Virus record (IMG/VR): IMGVR_UViG_3300023176_002408
Location: 1-58,068 of that record
Length of the DNA: 58,068 bases
Direction: 5' to 3' (one strand)
From: a virus
Of the stretch, positions 22,852 through 30,806 are shown one piece after another (position 1 is the first letter of the stretch; the number at the start of each line of letters is the position of its first letter). The translations under genes and the position numbers were made by a program. The notes beneath the pieces were generated by a model. That model made no database searches. It saw only the letters and a program-made list of their open reading frames with translations, and was not told the DNA's origin.

Positions 22852-25087
22852 TGGTTACGACTTCTTTGCTTTTGATATTTAACAAGAATTCTCCATCTTT
22901 AATATCAATATTTAAGTCGCCACCGTTTTTAAGTTCACCAAACAACAATTTTTTAGATAGTGGTGTTTTAATCTGATCGTCAATAACACGTTGTAACGGT
23001 CTTGCACCCATCTTAGCATCGAACCCTTTGTCTACCAATAAGTCTATTGCTTCGTCTGTAATAGTTGTATTAACATTTTTCTCTTTTAACATATTTTTAA
23101 GATCAAGCAAGAACTTGCCAACAATCTTAAGCATAGTATTTTTATCTAGTTTACCAAACAACATAATTCCGTCAAGTCTGTTACGGAACTCTGGAGGGAA
23201 AAACTTCTTAAGTTCTTTGTCTTCATATTCTTTTTCAAGAGTATCACCAAACCCAATTGAATTTTGTTCTGCTTCTTGTGAACCTAAGTTAGTTGTTAAA
23301 ATAAGAACAACATTTCTACAGTCTGCTTGTTTACCATTAGATCCTGTAACAAATCCGTTGTCCATAATTTGTAATAGCAACGAACTTACATCAGGATGTG
23401 CCTTTTCAATCTCATCTAATAGTAATACAGCATTAGGATTTTCTTGTAACTTAGTAATTAATAGTCCTGCGTTTTCTTCAAATCCCACATAACCTGGAGG
23501 TGAACCAATTAGTTTAGCAACTGAATGCTTTTCTTGATATTCTGACATATCAAAACGTATAAGTTTAACACCCAAGTTGTCTGCTAGTTGTTTTGCAGTT
23601 TCTGTTTTACCTACACCAGTTGGTCCCATAAACACAAACGAACCAATAGGTTTATTTTCTGTCTTAAGTCCTGCTTGGGCAACATGAATTTTATCAACAA
23701 TGCTTTCTAACGATGCATCTTGACCAAATACAACTGCTTTGAGGTTCTTTTCTAAGTTTGCAAGATTGCTTGTTTCTGTTTCAGCAATTTGCTCTTTAGG
23801 TAGGTCGACTGCTTTTGCAAGTTCAAATTGAATTTCTGCAACGTCAACAATTTTTTCTTCTGCTTTTTTCAATTTAAATCTTGAACAAGCACAATCAAGT
23901 AAGTCAATTGCTTTATCTGGAAGTTTCTTATCACTTTGATATTTTACACTTAATTTAATAGCAGAGTCAACTGCTTCTTCTGTAATAACAACACCGTGAA
24001 ATTCTTCGTAGTATTTCTTAATACCTAGCAAAATACTCTTAGCAATTTCTTTACTTGGTTCGTCTACGGTTACTCTTGCAAATCTACGCATTAATGCACG
24101 ATCTTTTTCAAAGTACTTGCGATATTCTTCCCAAGTAGTTGATGCTACAACTTTAATATTTCCTTTTGTAAGAACAGGCTTTAACATATTAGCAAGATCG
24201 TTTGAACTTTGGCTTCCGCCAGCACCAGCACCACTAATCATATGTGCTTCATCGATAAACACAATAGTTTTGCCACGCTTCTTTAACCCAGCAATAACTA
24301 ATTTAAAACGTTCTTCAAAGTCGCCTCGATATTTACTACCAGCCAACATACTACCAATGTCTAAATTATATACCGAATACTCTTTTAAGAATTCTGGTAC
24401 AGCACCGTTTACAATATTCCATGCAAGTCCTTCTGCAATAGCAGTTTTACCTACACCTGGATCACCTACAAGTAACACATTGTTTTTACTACGGCGACCT
24501 AGTGCAAGTGCAATACTTTCTAGTTCTTCGTGTCTGCCAATTACAGGATCAATTTTACCTGTTTCGGCATCTTTGTTTAAGTTAGTTGTGTATGAACGCA
24601 ATGCTCTTGCCGCCATACCTGCCATTTCCTCATCTTCAAATGACTGTTCAATTTCGTTATTCAAGTAATCTGCAAACTTCTCTTTTTCAATATCTGATTG
24701 TGCAATATAATAATGTGCCCAAGATTTCTTTTCACTAAACATACTTAAAAATACATCTTGTATTTCAATAGTACTTCTTCCGCTAAACAATACTTGTGTA
24801 AATGCTCTGTTAAGAACACGCTCTACTGCTTGTGTCTTTTTAGGCTTGTATTTTTTATCAACGGCTTCTCTAATAATATCTTCACATTTAGTTTTTAAAT
24901 GATGTTCAACATTCTTTTTGAGATACTCAGGATCTGTTCCAAACCCGTTTACAATATTAACAAAACCGTCATCGCATAACATAGCAAACAACAAGTGCTC
25001 CAATGTTACATAGTCATGATTAAGTTTCTTAGCATCGTTAACTGCTTTGTCAAAAACTCCTTGTAAACTTTCGCTAGGTTCTACCAC
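22841..25087 (-). CDS. clpA: Clp protease ATP-binding subunit (ClpA type), complete
   Basis: 748 aa, as long as bacterial ClpA. Clp N domain about 1-140. AAA1: Walker A GDPGVGKT (208-215), Walker B IVFIDEAHM (about 277-285). AAA2: Walker A GPTGVGKT (490-497), Walker B LLLDEIEKAHPDV; sensor/arginine finger region FFPPEFRNRLD. No ClpB/ClpC middle domain. An IGF tripeptide in the AAA2 loop (NSIGFGD) is the ClpP-docking motif. It would unfold proteins and feed them to host ClpP, since no ClpP is in the window. Co-transcribed with dnaJ and def. A whole ClpA in a phage is unusual. Confidence 0.92.
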   Translation of the reverse strand: MVEPSESLQGVFDKAVNDAKKLNHDYVTLEHLLFAMLCDDGFVNIVNGFGTDPEYLKKNVEHHLKTKCEDIIREAVDKKYKPKKTQAVERVLNRAFTQVLFSGRSTIEIQDVFLSMFSEKKSWAHYYIAQSDIEKEKFADYLNNEIEQSFEDEEMAGMAARALRSYTTNLNKDAETGKIDPVIGRHEELESIALALGRRSKNNVLLVGDPGVGKTAIAEGLAWNIVNGAVPEFLKEYSVYNLDIGSMLAGSKYRGDFEERFKLVIAGLKKRGKTIVFIDEAHMISGAGAGGSQSSNDLANMLKPVLTKGNIKVVASTTWEEYRKYFEKDRALMRRFARVTVDEPSKEIAKSILLGIKKYYEEFHGVVITEEAVDSAIKLSVKYQSDKKLPDKAIDLLDCACSRFKLKKAEEKIVDVAEIQFELAKAVDLPKEQIAETETSNLANLEKNLKAVVFGQDASLESIVDKIHVAQAGLKTENKPIGSFVFMGPTGVGKTETAKQLADNLGVKLIRFDMSEYQEKHSVAKLIGSPPGYVGFEENAGLLITKLQENPNAVLLLDEIEKAHPDVSSLLLQIMDNGFVTGSNGKQADCRNVVLILTTNLGSQEAEQNSIGFGDTLEKEYEDKELKKFFPPEFRNRLDGIMLFGKLDKNTMLKIVGKFLLDLKNMLKEKNVNTTITDEAIDLLVDKGFDAKMGARPLQRVIDDQIKTPLSKKLLFGELKNGGDLNIDIKDGEFLLNIKSKEVVTNEV

Positions 25088-25608
25088 TATACATTACTCC
25101 TACTAAATTTCTTTATTAATTTTTGTTGTTTCTTCTTAGCCAAATCAAGTTTTAGTTTGCTTACTCTGTCAATATAATTAATTCCATATAGATGATCATA
25201 TTCATGACCAAAGATTCTTGCATTCCAACCTGTTAATTCTATTGTACACTCTTTGCCGCTAGAGTCAAGACACTCTGTTACCAAACCAAATGGTCGTTTT
25301 ACTTTTAGATATAGTAAAGGAAAACTTAAACAGCCTTCTTCACCTTCAATCATCTCTTCGGACACGGCTGTAATTTTAGGATTAATAATTGCAAAAGGTT
25401 TTTCATCTTCGTAACCTTTTAATCCTGTTGGTTTAATAATAAAGATTTGTCCGTTAAACTCGACCTGATTAGCCGCCAAACCTACACCCTGATGCTTTTC
25501 CATAATTTCAATCATATCTTTTTCAATTTGTTTAGCATCTTGTGTTTCGAAGTCAAAAGGATCAACCCTTTTCTCTAAGAAATCATTAGGATAAGTTATC
25601 AGTTTCAT
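25087..25608 (-). CDS. def: Peptide deformylase
   Basis: 173 aa. Motif 1 GVGLAANQV (41-49), motif 2 EGCLSFP (C93), motif 3 HEYDHLYG (H135, E136, H139): all catalytic and metal-binding residues are present. It removes the formyl group from nascent proteins. Phage-encoded deformylases are known from marine phages. The gene overlaps dnaJ by 23 bases and clpA by 1, so all three are translated together. Length is normal for a full bacterial enzyme rather than a truncated phage type. Confidence 0.92.
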   Translation of the reverse strand: MKLITYPNDFLEKRVDPFDFETQDAKQIEKDMIEIMEKHQGVGLAANQVEFNGQIFIIKPTGLKGYEDEKPFAIINPKITAVSEEMIEGEEGCLSFPLLYLKVKRPFGLVTECLDSSGKECTIELTGWNARIFGHEYDHLYGINYIDRVSKLKLDLAKKKQQKLIKKFSRSNV

Positions 25609-26437
25609 TCTTAATCTTTCTCAATTGTTCAATAATGTCAGTATCTTGTATCTTAGGAGTATCACCATAAATCTTAACAAATAGGTTACCAGTTTGCCCA
25701 GTACGTCTATCCGGAAGACCCTGTCCGTGCATACTAAAAGTTGTTCCACTATTAGTTCCAGGAGGTATTTTTAAACTTACTTCTTTGCCTTGGATAGTAC
25801 GTATGTGTATACTAGAACCAATCATAAGATCAAAAACATTTACTCTCTCGTCTACATATAAATTTATGCCATCTACAGTATAACGTGGGTGCCTTCTGAC
25901 TCTTACAATTACAAATAAATCACCTCTAGGAGCATTAGGAATTTGGTCGCCGCCCATTCCGGAATATCGTATTTTATCTCCTGGTCTTACGCCTGACGGT
26001 AATGTAACATTTACACTTTGTTCTTTACCACTAGGTAGTCTATACGTAATTAAAAAGTCTTTACCAAACACAATATCTTCAATATCAATATCTGCGGCCA
26101 ATGTAATATCTTGGTTACGCATTTGTCTTTGTCCAAATGGTGAACGATGTCCAAAAAATGAACCAAAAATATCTTCCATATCACTAGCATTGAAATGAAA
26201 ACTCGAACCACCATGCCCTCTTGCGTGTGCCTGTTGAGGATCAGCAGTTCCGTATTGATCATACATACGTTTCTTTTCAGGATTACTTAGTGTTTGGTAT
26301 GCTTCGTTTAACTGTGTAAACAATTTATGATCACCACCCTTATCGGGGTGCTGAGTCGCCGCCTTTTTTCTAAAGGCAGTTTTAATTTCTTTTTCGGATG
26401 CGTTTCGTGAGACGCCTAATAATTCATAATAATCCAT
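25586..26437 (-). CDS. dnaJ: DnaJ-family co-chaperone (class II, CbpA-like)
   Basis: 283 aa. J domain at 1-62 with HPD at 30-32, a G/H/F-rich linker (about 68-100; HARGHGGSSFHF), and a C-terminal substrate-binding region (LPSGVRPGDKIRYSGMGGD; IPPGTNSGTTF; MHGQGLPDR). The zinc-finger domain of DnaJ is absent, as in CbpA. It would stimulate the ATPase of host DnaK. A consensus promoter lies only 6 bases before the ATG, implying a leaderless message. Confidence 0.92.
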   Translation of the reverse strand: MDYYELLGVSRNASEKEIKTAFRKKAATQHPDKGGDHKLFTQLNEAYQTLSNPEKKRMYDQYGTADPQQAHARGHGGSSFHFNASDMEDIFGSFFGHRSPFGQRQMRNQDITLAADIDIEDIVFGKDFLITYRLPSGKEQSVNVTLPSGVRPGDKIRYSGMGGDQIPNAPRGDLFVIVRVRRHPRYTVDGINLYVDERVNVFDLMIGSSIHIRTIQGKEVSLKIPPGTNSGTTFSMHGQGLPDRRTGQTGNLFVKIYGDTPKIQDTDIIEQLRKIKNETDNLS

Positions 26438-26443
26438 AGTACT

Positions 26444-26472
26444 ATTATATACTTAGTTTAGGCGAAAGTCAA
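26444..26472 (-). promoter_or_regulatory. Sigma-70-like early promoter of the dnaJ-def-clpA operon
   Basis: TTGACT (26467-26472), 17 bases, TATAAT (26444-26449), then six bases and the ATG of dnaJ. Confidence 0.75.
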
Positions 26473-26475
26473 CGG

Positions 26476-26799
26476 CTACTTGTCTGACTTTTTACTCGAA
26501 CCTGTATAAAGACCGAACCAAGCCGCACCAGCACCAACTACAATACTAACCAACCCTGATTGTTCCATAGTAGGATTTGGAAGTGCCATATACCAAACTA
26601 CAACTTTGTATAATAAAATAATATATGTTGAAATAAAGAATCTTGGGAAAATTCTCCAACTATCAACGGCACGTGCCATATGAATCCATTTTGCGTATGG
26701 ATTAACTCCTAAGTCTTTTGCTGAAGCATCAACTTCTAACTCAAGATTAACTTTCTTTTTATGTTCTGTACTTTGAACTTTTACTTCTGTATCAGCCAT
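26476..26799 (-). CDS. Membrane protein, candidate holin
   Basis: 107 aa. Polar, basic N-terminus (1-35), then two hydrophobic segments, about 56-74 (FISTYIILLYKVVVWYMAL) and 83-101 (SGLVSIVVGAGAAWFGLY), and a Lys/Ser-rich tail. Two spans with a charged tail fit a class II holin, and it lies in the lysis region together with endolysin and spanins. No family is recognised with certainty; it could also be another inner-membrane protein. Confidence 0.5.
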   Translation of the reverse strand: MADTEVKVQSTEHKKKVNLELEVDASAKDLGVNPYAKWIHMARAVDSWRIFPRFFISTYIILLYKVVVWYMALPNPTMEQSGLVSIVVGAGAAWFGLYTGSSKKSDK

Positions 26800-27080
26800 T
26801 ATTTTTTACCCTCTAATTTTCTGATTCGAGATTCTAACTCGTCAATCTTCTTAGTAACATGGGGATATTTTGTACGCCAAGCATTAGGATCGTTTTGTAA
26901 CCAAGTCCAGCCCCAACGATTAACTAGATATTCAAGAGTGGCATCAAATTTACCTACCGCCCATATTGCCATTTTTGTGTCTTTAAACCAGAACAAAAAT
27001 GCGGCACCAAATAAAGATCCTGCTAAGGCTGTGTAAATCCACAGTCTATCGGATGCCATTCTTTCTATCATTTCCCACAT
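26799..27080 (-). CDS. Single-span membrane protein with C-terminal coiled coil
   Basis: 93 aa. A hydrophobic segment WIYTALAGSLFGAAFLFWF (about 14-32), an aromatic middle region (YLVNRWGWTWLQNDPNAW) and a charged helical end (KIDELESRIRKLEGK). Coupled to the candidate holin (shared base). Could be a lysis regulator or antiholin. Late octamer upstream and ribosome-binding site GAGGGA before the ATG. Confidence 0.55.
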   Translation of the reverse strand: MWEMIERMASDRLWIYTALAGSLFGAAFLFWFKDTKMAIWAVGKFDATLEYLVNRWGWTWLQNDPNAWRTKYPHVTKKIDELESRIRKLEGKK

Positions 27081-27107
27081 ATAAATCCCTCGTTTTGTTT
27101 ATATGTG

Positions 27108-27115
27108 TATTTATT
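27108..27115 (-). promoter_or_regulatory. Late promoter octamer AATAAATA
   Basis: Between the nested lipoprotein gene and the gene at 26799; 27-base leader to the ATG at 27080. Confidence 0.55.
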
Positions 27116-27278
27116 AGAAATTACAGCGAATTTCGCCTTTGGGTATTACTTTTTCTTGGATGGTTTCGCCCTTGCTAATGTTTATATCAGCGCCAGGGTG
27201 TGCGGTACAATTAGATCTAGCAGAACAACTACTGACTATCAGTGCCGTCAGTAGCAGTATCGCCTTCGTAATAGTCAC
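27114..27278 (-). CDS. Nested small lipoprotein (GTG start), candidate second outer-membrane spanin
   Basis: 54 aa, absent from the usual ATG-based reading. GTG at 27276-27278 with GAGAA six bases upstream opens a frame with a hydrophobic signal (KAILLLTALIVSSC) ending in a lipobox-like VSSC at residue 18. The mature part has two more Cys (SNC ... IRCNF). It overlaps the end of the 27229 gene in another frame by 50 bases. A stop codon lies three codons upstream of the GTG. Possible small periplasmic lipoprotein acting with the spanins. Confidence 0.55.
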   Translation of the reverse strand: MTITKAILLLTALIVSSCSARSNCTAHPGADINISKGETIQEKVIPKGEIRCNF

Positions 27279-27621
27279 GATATTTCTCTATAATCAATTG
27301 TTGCTGTATCATGTACGCACGAATTTGTGCAAAGTTTTTAGCAAGTGTTTCGTAGTCGTCATCGCTTAAACCAAACAGCACAGGATCTTTACCTTGCTCT
27401 TTCATTTTAGCAAACACTTCTTCTGCATTGTTGCTGTGTATGATAATGAACTTTAGTTCTTCCATTTTTGGAGTCGCAGGATTCTCTAGATTCAGAGGTG
27501 CTCTTTTAACCTCAGTCTTGAAAATATCTAACTTGGATACCGTACTACAACTAGTAAGGAACGTAGTTAGGATTAGCAAGGCTAGGACATTCTGAATTGA
27601 TTTCAGACTTCTTAGTTGCAT
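27229..27621 (-). CDS. Lipoprotein, candidate outer-membrane spanin (Rz1-like)
   Basis: 130 aa. N-terminal signal ALLILTTFLTSC with lipobox LTSC (Cys 25), then a periplasmic part ending in a helix (QIRAYMIQQQLIIEKYRDYYEG). It starts inside the 3' part of the i-spanin gene in another frame (overlap 71 bases), the nested or overlapping Rz/Rz1 arrangement. Longer than lambda Rz1. It would link the outer membrane to the inner-membrane spanin for the last step of lysis. Confidence 0.65.
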   Translation of the reverse strand: MQLRSLKSIQNVLALLILTTFLTSCSTVSKLDIFKTEVKRAPLNLENPATPKMEELKFIIIHSNNAEEVFAKMKEQGKDPVLFGLSDDDYETLAKNFAQIRAYMIQQQLIIEKYRDYYEGDTATDGTDSQ

Positions 27622-28036
27622 TTCGCTCTTTCTCCGTTAATGGACTGCCCATGGCAATCTCTACACATCTCATTGCTTTCTTAGATGCATTGTTTATAAT
27701 ACGTTCTACTGCACGATCTTTATCAATGGCAAGTTTGCCGATATCTCTAACTTCACCTTTGCCATTAATTTTGTTAAAACGTTCATCAAGCGATTTAAAT
27801 TCTGCTTGTAGAACTCTATTTTTCTCTTCAAGTTCTTTATTTGCGGCTAGTATAGCAGTAAAATCTTTTTGCTGTTGTTCTATAACTGCTTTTTGGTCTG
27901 CTACACTTTCTTGTAATTTAGCATTGTTGGCTTCACTAATAGCAAGATCACTTTTAAGTGTTTTTACATACATAAAACCACCGCCGGCACCTGCCAACAT
28001 AAACAATACTAACGCAATTTTAATTGAACTAAACAT
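27551..28036 (-). CDS. Inner-membrane spanin (Rz-like)
   Basis: 161 aa from the ATG at 28034-28036, which follows GGAAGAAA; a longer frame starts at 28072. An N-terminal membrane anchor (IKIALVLFMLAGAGGGFMYV), then a long coiled coil (about 25-90; SEANNAKLQESVADQK, KELEEKNRVLQAEF), and a short C-terminal periplasmic region. This is the layout of an i-spanin. Two lipoprotein genes overlap its end and follow it. It overlaps the 44-aa gene by 8 bases. Confidence 0.7.
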   Translation of the reverse strand: MFSSIKIALVLFMLAGAGGGFMYVKTLKSDLAISEANNAKLQESVADQKAVIEQQQKDFTAILAANKELEEKNRVLQAEFKSLDERFNKINGKGEVRDIGKLAIDKDRAVERIINNASKKAMRCVEIAMGSPLTEKERNATKKSEINSECPSLANPNYVPY

Positions 28037-28163
28037 TTTCTTCCTCTGTATAACGCGGTTGTTCGCAAACAACTATGTCGATAGGCTTATTGTCACCATC
28101 TGTGAAAGTTTCAATTAGCCTACCTTCGTGTTCTCTACCGCAGTTTAAACAGGTTTGACTCAT
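28029..28163 (-). CDS. Tiny CxxC protein between endolysin and spanin
   Basis: 44 aa: starts MSQTCLNCGREHEGR (CxxC), with a third Cys at VVCEQ. It opens in an ATGA overlap with the endolysin stop and closes just inside the spanin start, so the three genes are translationally coupled. A single zinc-knuckle-like half site; function unknown. Confidence 0.5.
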   Translation of the reverse strand: MSQTCLNCGREHEGRLIETFTDGDNKPIDIVVCEQPRYTEEENV

Positions 28164-28672
28164 ACCATTTTAAGTGCGAGTTCAGTAGTTTCTGTTACTC
28201 TGCGAGTCCATCCTCTACCGAAAGTTTCAAAAGTACTTAATTGTTCATAGTATGATTGACGTGCTTCTTGGAAATTTTTAATAGCAGTCTCAACACCTTC
28301 TGAATCAACATAAGTTGCTAATGCTTTTAATGTATTTGGACCAATACCGCCGTCAGCAACAGTACCAATCATACGTTGTAAGTACTTTGCAGAACGACCA
28401 GTGCCTGCATTGACACCAAAGTCAAATACACATAAGTCAAGACCTGCTGGAATGTCATCGCACTTCATACGGTCCCAATAATTTTTTCTGTAAATGGGAG
28501 CAACATCTTCAACTAAAAGATCTTTCATGTCTTTAGTTCCGCCCCATTCTTCGTAAACCCTTTTTGTAACACCTAAGTTAGTTTCCCCACCTGGATCTTT
28601 CGGATGGTTTACATATCCGCCTTCGTGATGAAGGATGGTTTCTAAACACTTATCGTAGTTTTCACTTGCCAT
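28160..28672 (-). CDS. Endolysin, GH108-type N-acetylmuramidase
   Basis: 170 aa. The N-terminal signature HHEGGYVNHPKDPGGETNLG (E17 catalytic) is that of GH108 muramidases (TtsA/ZliS). The second region is WDRMKCDDIPAGLDL and NAGTGRSAKYLQRM, and the C-terminal part IGPNTLKAL fits the small peptidoglycan-binding region of this family. No signal peptide or membrane anchor, so a holin is needed. It cleaves the glycan backbone of peptidoglycan. Confidence 0.85.
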   Translation of the reverse strand: MASENYDKCLETILHHEGGYVNHPKDPGGETNLGVTKRVYEEWGGTKDMKDLLVEDVAPIYRKNYWDRMKCDDIPAGLDLCVFDFGVNAGTGRSAKYLQRMIGTVADGGIGPNTLKALATYVDSEGVETAIKNFQEARQSYYEQLSTFETFGRGWTRRVTETTELALKMV

Positions 28673-28684
28673 ATTTTAATAATC

Positions 28685-29401
28685 CTATCTTTTTGTTAAC
28701 ACTAATGAATAATCATTGTGTTCGATTAGAAACTTATCACCGTATTTTTCGATATCAAAGTCTCCAATATATTTAGTTAGGAAAACTATTTCAGGAAAAG
28801 AATTGATATTGTATGACTCGGTAACTGTTTTATTAACATCTGATGATTTACCAAAATCTACAATATTAAATTTTAATGTATCAGCATATTGCTTCTTCAT
28901 TATAAGGATAGTTTCGTTGATAATATCAATGCTATCAACATAACTTTTGCTAAAGAAGTTTTTAACATTATCCATATTACTTTCGTTAACTTTAACTTCA
29001 TAAGCATCTTTGTCTAACGGAATAGTTTCACCTAATTGCTCTTCTGATGAAGGCAAACTTTTAAAACTCTTATAATATCTAAACTTCATATCTTCAATGC
29101 CTGATACTTTTTTCACACCGTCAATAATTTCTAAAATTTGTGCAGGAACATCTTTCATTCTTTCTAGTTCAACAAACACTTTATAAGTACCATCGCTTTG
29201 TTCACCTGATGTAACATCAGCATCTAGTACAAATGGATATCCTTTTTCAATAAAGTTCATTAAATCTCTGCCTGAAGTTTCAGTCATAGTGGAAAAACTT
29301 AGGACAACAATATCTTTATCTTCTCCCATCTTAGATTTAAATGAATCAATTTCGTAAATTCTGTAAACTAGATCTTTAAGATCGTCTGCTCTTAGTCCCA
29401 T
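28685..29401 (-). CDS. Conserved marine T4-like phage protein
   Basis: 238 aa, acidic, alpha/beta. Starts MGLRADDLKDLVYRIYEID and has a strand-rich segment KGYPFVLDADVTSGEQ (about 53-68) next to KVFVELERM. I recall related proteins in marine T4-like phages without known function. No catalytic signature. Its ATG overlaps the stop of the upstream gene by one base. Probably a virion component, given the late promoter at 29947. Confidence 0.6.
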   Translation of the reverse strand: MGLRADDLKDLVYRIYEIDSFKSKMGEDKDIVVLSFSTMTETSGRDLMNFIEKGYPFVLDADVTSGEQSDGTYKVFVELERMKDVPAQILEIIDGVKKVSGIEDMKFRYYKSFKSLPSSEEQLGETIPLDKDAYEVKVNESNMDNVKNFFSKSYVDSIDIINETILIMKKQYADTLKFNIVDFGKSSDVNKTVTESYNINSFPEIVFLTKYIGDFDIEKYGDKFLIEHNDYSLVLTKR

Positions 29402-29919
29402 TATAAGCCACCTTCTGCCGCAACGTCTGCTTCTTGTGGAGCCGCCGCATCGCCACCTGGATTAGTTTCAGCAACTGCTGGTTCTTTTAAGTAATCTAGT
29501 TGTTCTGCGTAACCACTGTAGATGTTAAGAATTAATTCTTTAGGCATTTTAATTTTAACAACCCAAATAGGATGTCTATCTAGTTTTCCTTTTTTAGTAC
29601 CAGGACGAACATCGTCTGGTTCTTTAATTTTTCTTGGTTTAATAATCTGTGTTTTTTCGTATGATACTTGACAATCATAATCTAGTAAACGTTTACCACC
29701 TTGTGGATCAGGCATTCTATCTCTAGGCCACATAAACGAGCAACTAACCCAATGTCTTTCAATATCAGGACCTGAAACTAATTCACCGTCCTCCCAATTA
29801 TCATATACATATAGGTCTAGTTCATCTAAAACTCTTTCAAAGTCTTTTAAAACTGAAAGAGCAGAATCACTATCGTAAATGTTTTCAATATTTTTAACTA
29901 GATCTAAAACGTCATACAT
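29401..29919 (-). CDS. Conserved marine T4-like phage protein
   Basis: 172 aa. An acidic helix at the start, then DLYVYDNWEDGELVSGP (about 35-51) and CSFMWPRDRMPDPQGGKRLL (about 60-79), a basic segment (KPRKIKEPDDVRPGTKKGK), and an acidic, Ala-rich, likely disordered tail (ADVAAEGGL). No domain recognised. First gene of a late transcript from the octamer at 29947. Confidence 0.6.
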   Translation of the reverse strand: MYDVLDLVKNIENIYDSDSALSVLKDFERVLDELDLYVYDNWEDGELVSGPDIERHWVSCSFMWPRDRMPDPQGGKRLLDYDCQVSYEKTQIIKPRKIKEPDDVRPGTKKGKLDRHPIWVVKIKMPKELILNIYSGYAEQLDYLKEPAVAETNPGGDAAAPQEADVAAEGGL

Positions 29920-29946
29920 ATTATTATCACCTATGCTTTATATACT

Positions 29947-29954
29947 TATTTATC
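29947..29954 (-). promoter_or_regulatory. Late promoter octamer GATAAATA
   Basis: 27 bases before the ATG at 29919; a short leader with AGGTGA. It lies in the divergent region with phoH. Confidence 0.6.
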
Positions 29955-30010
29955 CGGTTTGCGTTTATAAGTATGCAGTTTTGTCTCTGCAAAATCGACT
30001 AAATATTTTT

Positions 30011-30057
30011 AGTAAGCACTAAAACAAGTGTGTTTACGGACATACTAAGTGCCTACT
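30011..30057 (+). promoter_or_regulatory. Structured leader before phoH
   Basis: In the plus strand, AGTAAGCACT (30011-30020) pairs with AGTGCCTACT (30048-30057) over 10 positions with one mismatch. Within it, GTGTGT (30028-30033) pairs with ACATAC (30040-30045) with one G-U, leaving loop TTACGG. The element ends 22 bases before AGGAGGA. A regulatory RNA structure or an operator is possible. The whole region 29955-30089 has no gene; a weak TTGTCT-N17-TATTTT can be seen upstream of it. Confidence 0.45.
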
Positions 30058-30089
30058 ATGACTACTTATAACTCATGAAGGAGGACTTA

Positions 30090-30806
30090 ATGGGTGCAAA
30101 AAGAGCCAAACGGCAAAACTACTCTAATAACGGTTCAAATGTTATTAGTTTTAATCAATCTAAAAAACAAGTTAACATACTTCCAAGAAATAAATCACAA
30201 GAAACATATATGCTAAAACTGTTGGATAACAAGAAGGACATAGTCTTCGGTGTAGGTCCAGCGGGAACCGGTAAAACGCTTCTAGCAGTACAGGTGGCTA
30301 TTAAAGCATTTAAAGAAGGAGTTGTTGACAAGATTGTAATCACGAGGCCAGCAGTTTCTGTTGATGAAGATTTAGGGTTTTTACCAGGATCAATGGAAGA
30401 AAAAATGGCACCGTGGACCCGACCGATCTTTGATGTATTAAAGGAGTACTATAATAAGAAAGAAATAGAAAATATGATTTACGATGGTGTTGTAGAAATT
30501 GCACCACTAAGTTATATGCGTGGTCGGACGTTTAAAAAAGCATTTATTGTTGCAGATGAGATGCAAAATGCCACACCTAACCAAATGAAAATGCTACTTA
30601 CAAGAATAGGAGAAGGTAGCCAAATGGCAGTAACGGGTGATTTAGCACAGGCAGATAGAATTAAGAGTAACGGACTTCTTGATTTTATTAAATCATTAGA
30701 GCATCACCATGCAACTAAGCACATTGACATAGTCAGATTTCATCAAAATGATATTGAGAGACATGAAGCAGTTAAGGAGGTGCTTGAAGTCTACGGAGAC
30801 GAGTAA
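30090..30806 (+). CDS. phoH: PhoH-like P-loop ATPase
   Basis: 238 aa from the ATG at 30090, six bases after AGGAGGA (an earlier in-frame ATG at 30075 overlaps this site). Walker A GPAGTGKT (56-63); FIVADEMQNATPNQMKMLL contains Walker B and the NATP motif; later motifs are TRIGEGSQM and TGDLAQ. PhoH is widespread in marine phages; it is an ATPase linked to RNA metabolism, with no settled role. It is the only plus-strand gene in 56 kb, with its stop directly abutting the stop of the next gene. Confidence 0.92.
   Translation: MGAKRAKRQNYSNNGSNVISFNQSKKQVNILPRNKSQETYMLKLLDNKKDIVFGVGPAGTGKTLLAVQVAIKAFKEGVVDKIVITRPAVSVDEDLGFLPGSMEEKMAPWTRPIFDVLKEYYNKKEIENMIYDGVVEIAPLSYMRGRTFKKAFIVADEMQNATPNQMKMLLTRIGEGSQMAVTGDLAQADRIKSNGLLDFIKSLEHHHATKHIDIVRFHQNDIERHEAVKEVLEVYGDE

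Noticed and set aside
24117-24668. Plus-strand 183-codon frame
   Set aside because: Opposite the AAA1 domain of ClpA, which has intact Walker motifs; a shadow frame.
27597-28118. Plus-strand 173-codon frame with hydrophobic segments
   Set aside because: It mirrors the coiled coil and membrane anchor of the spanin gene; no promoter or ribosome-binding site.
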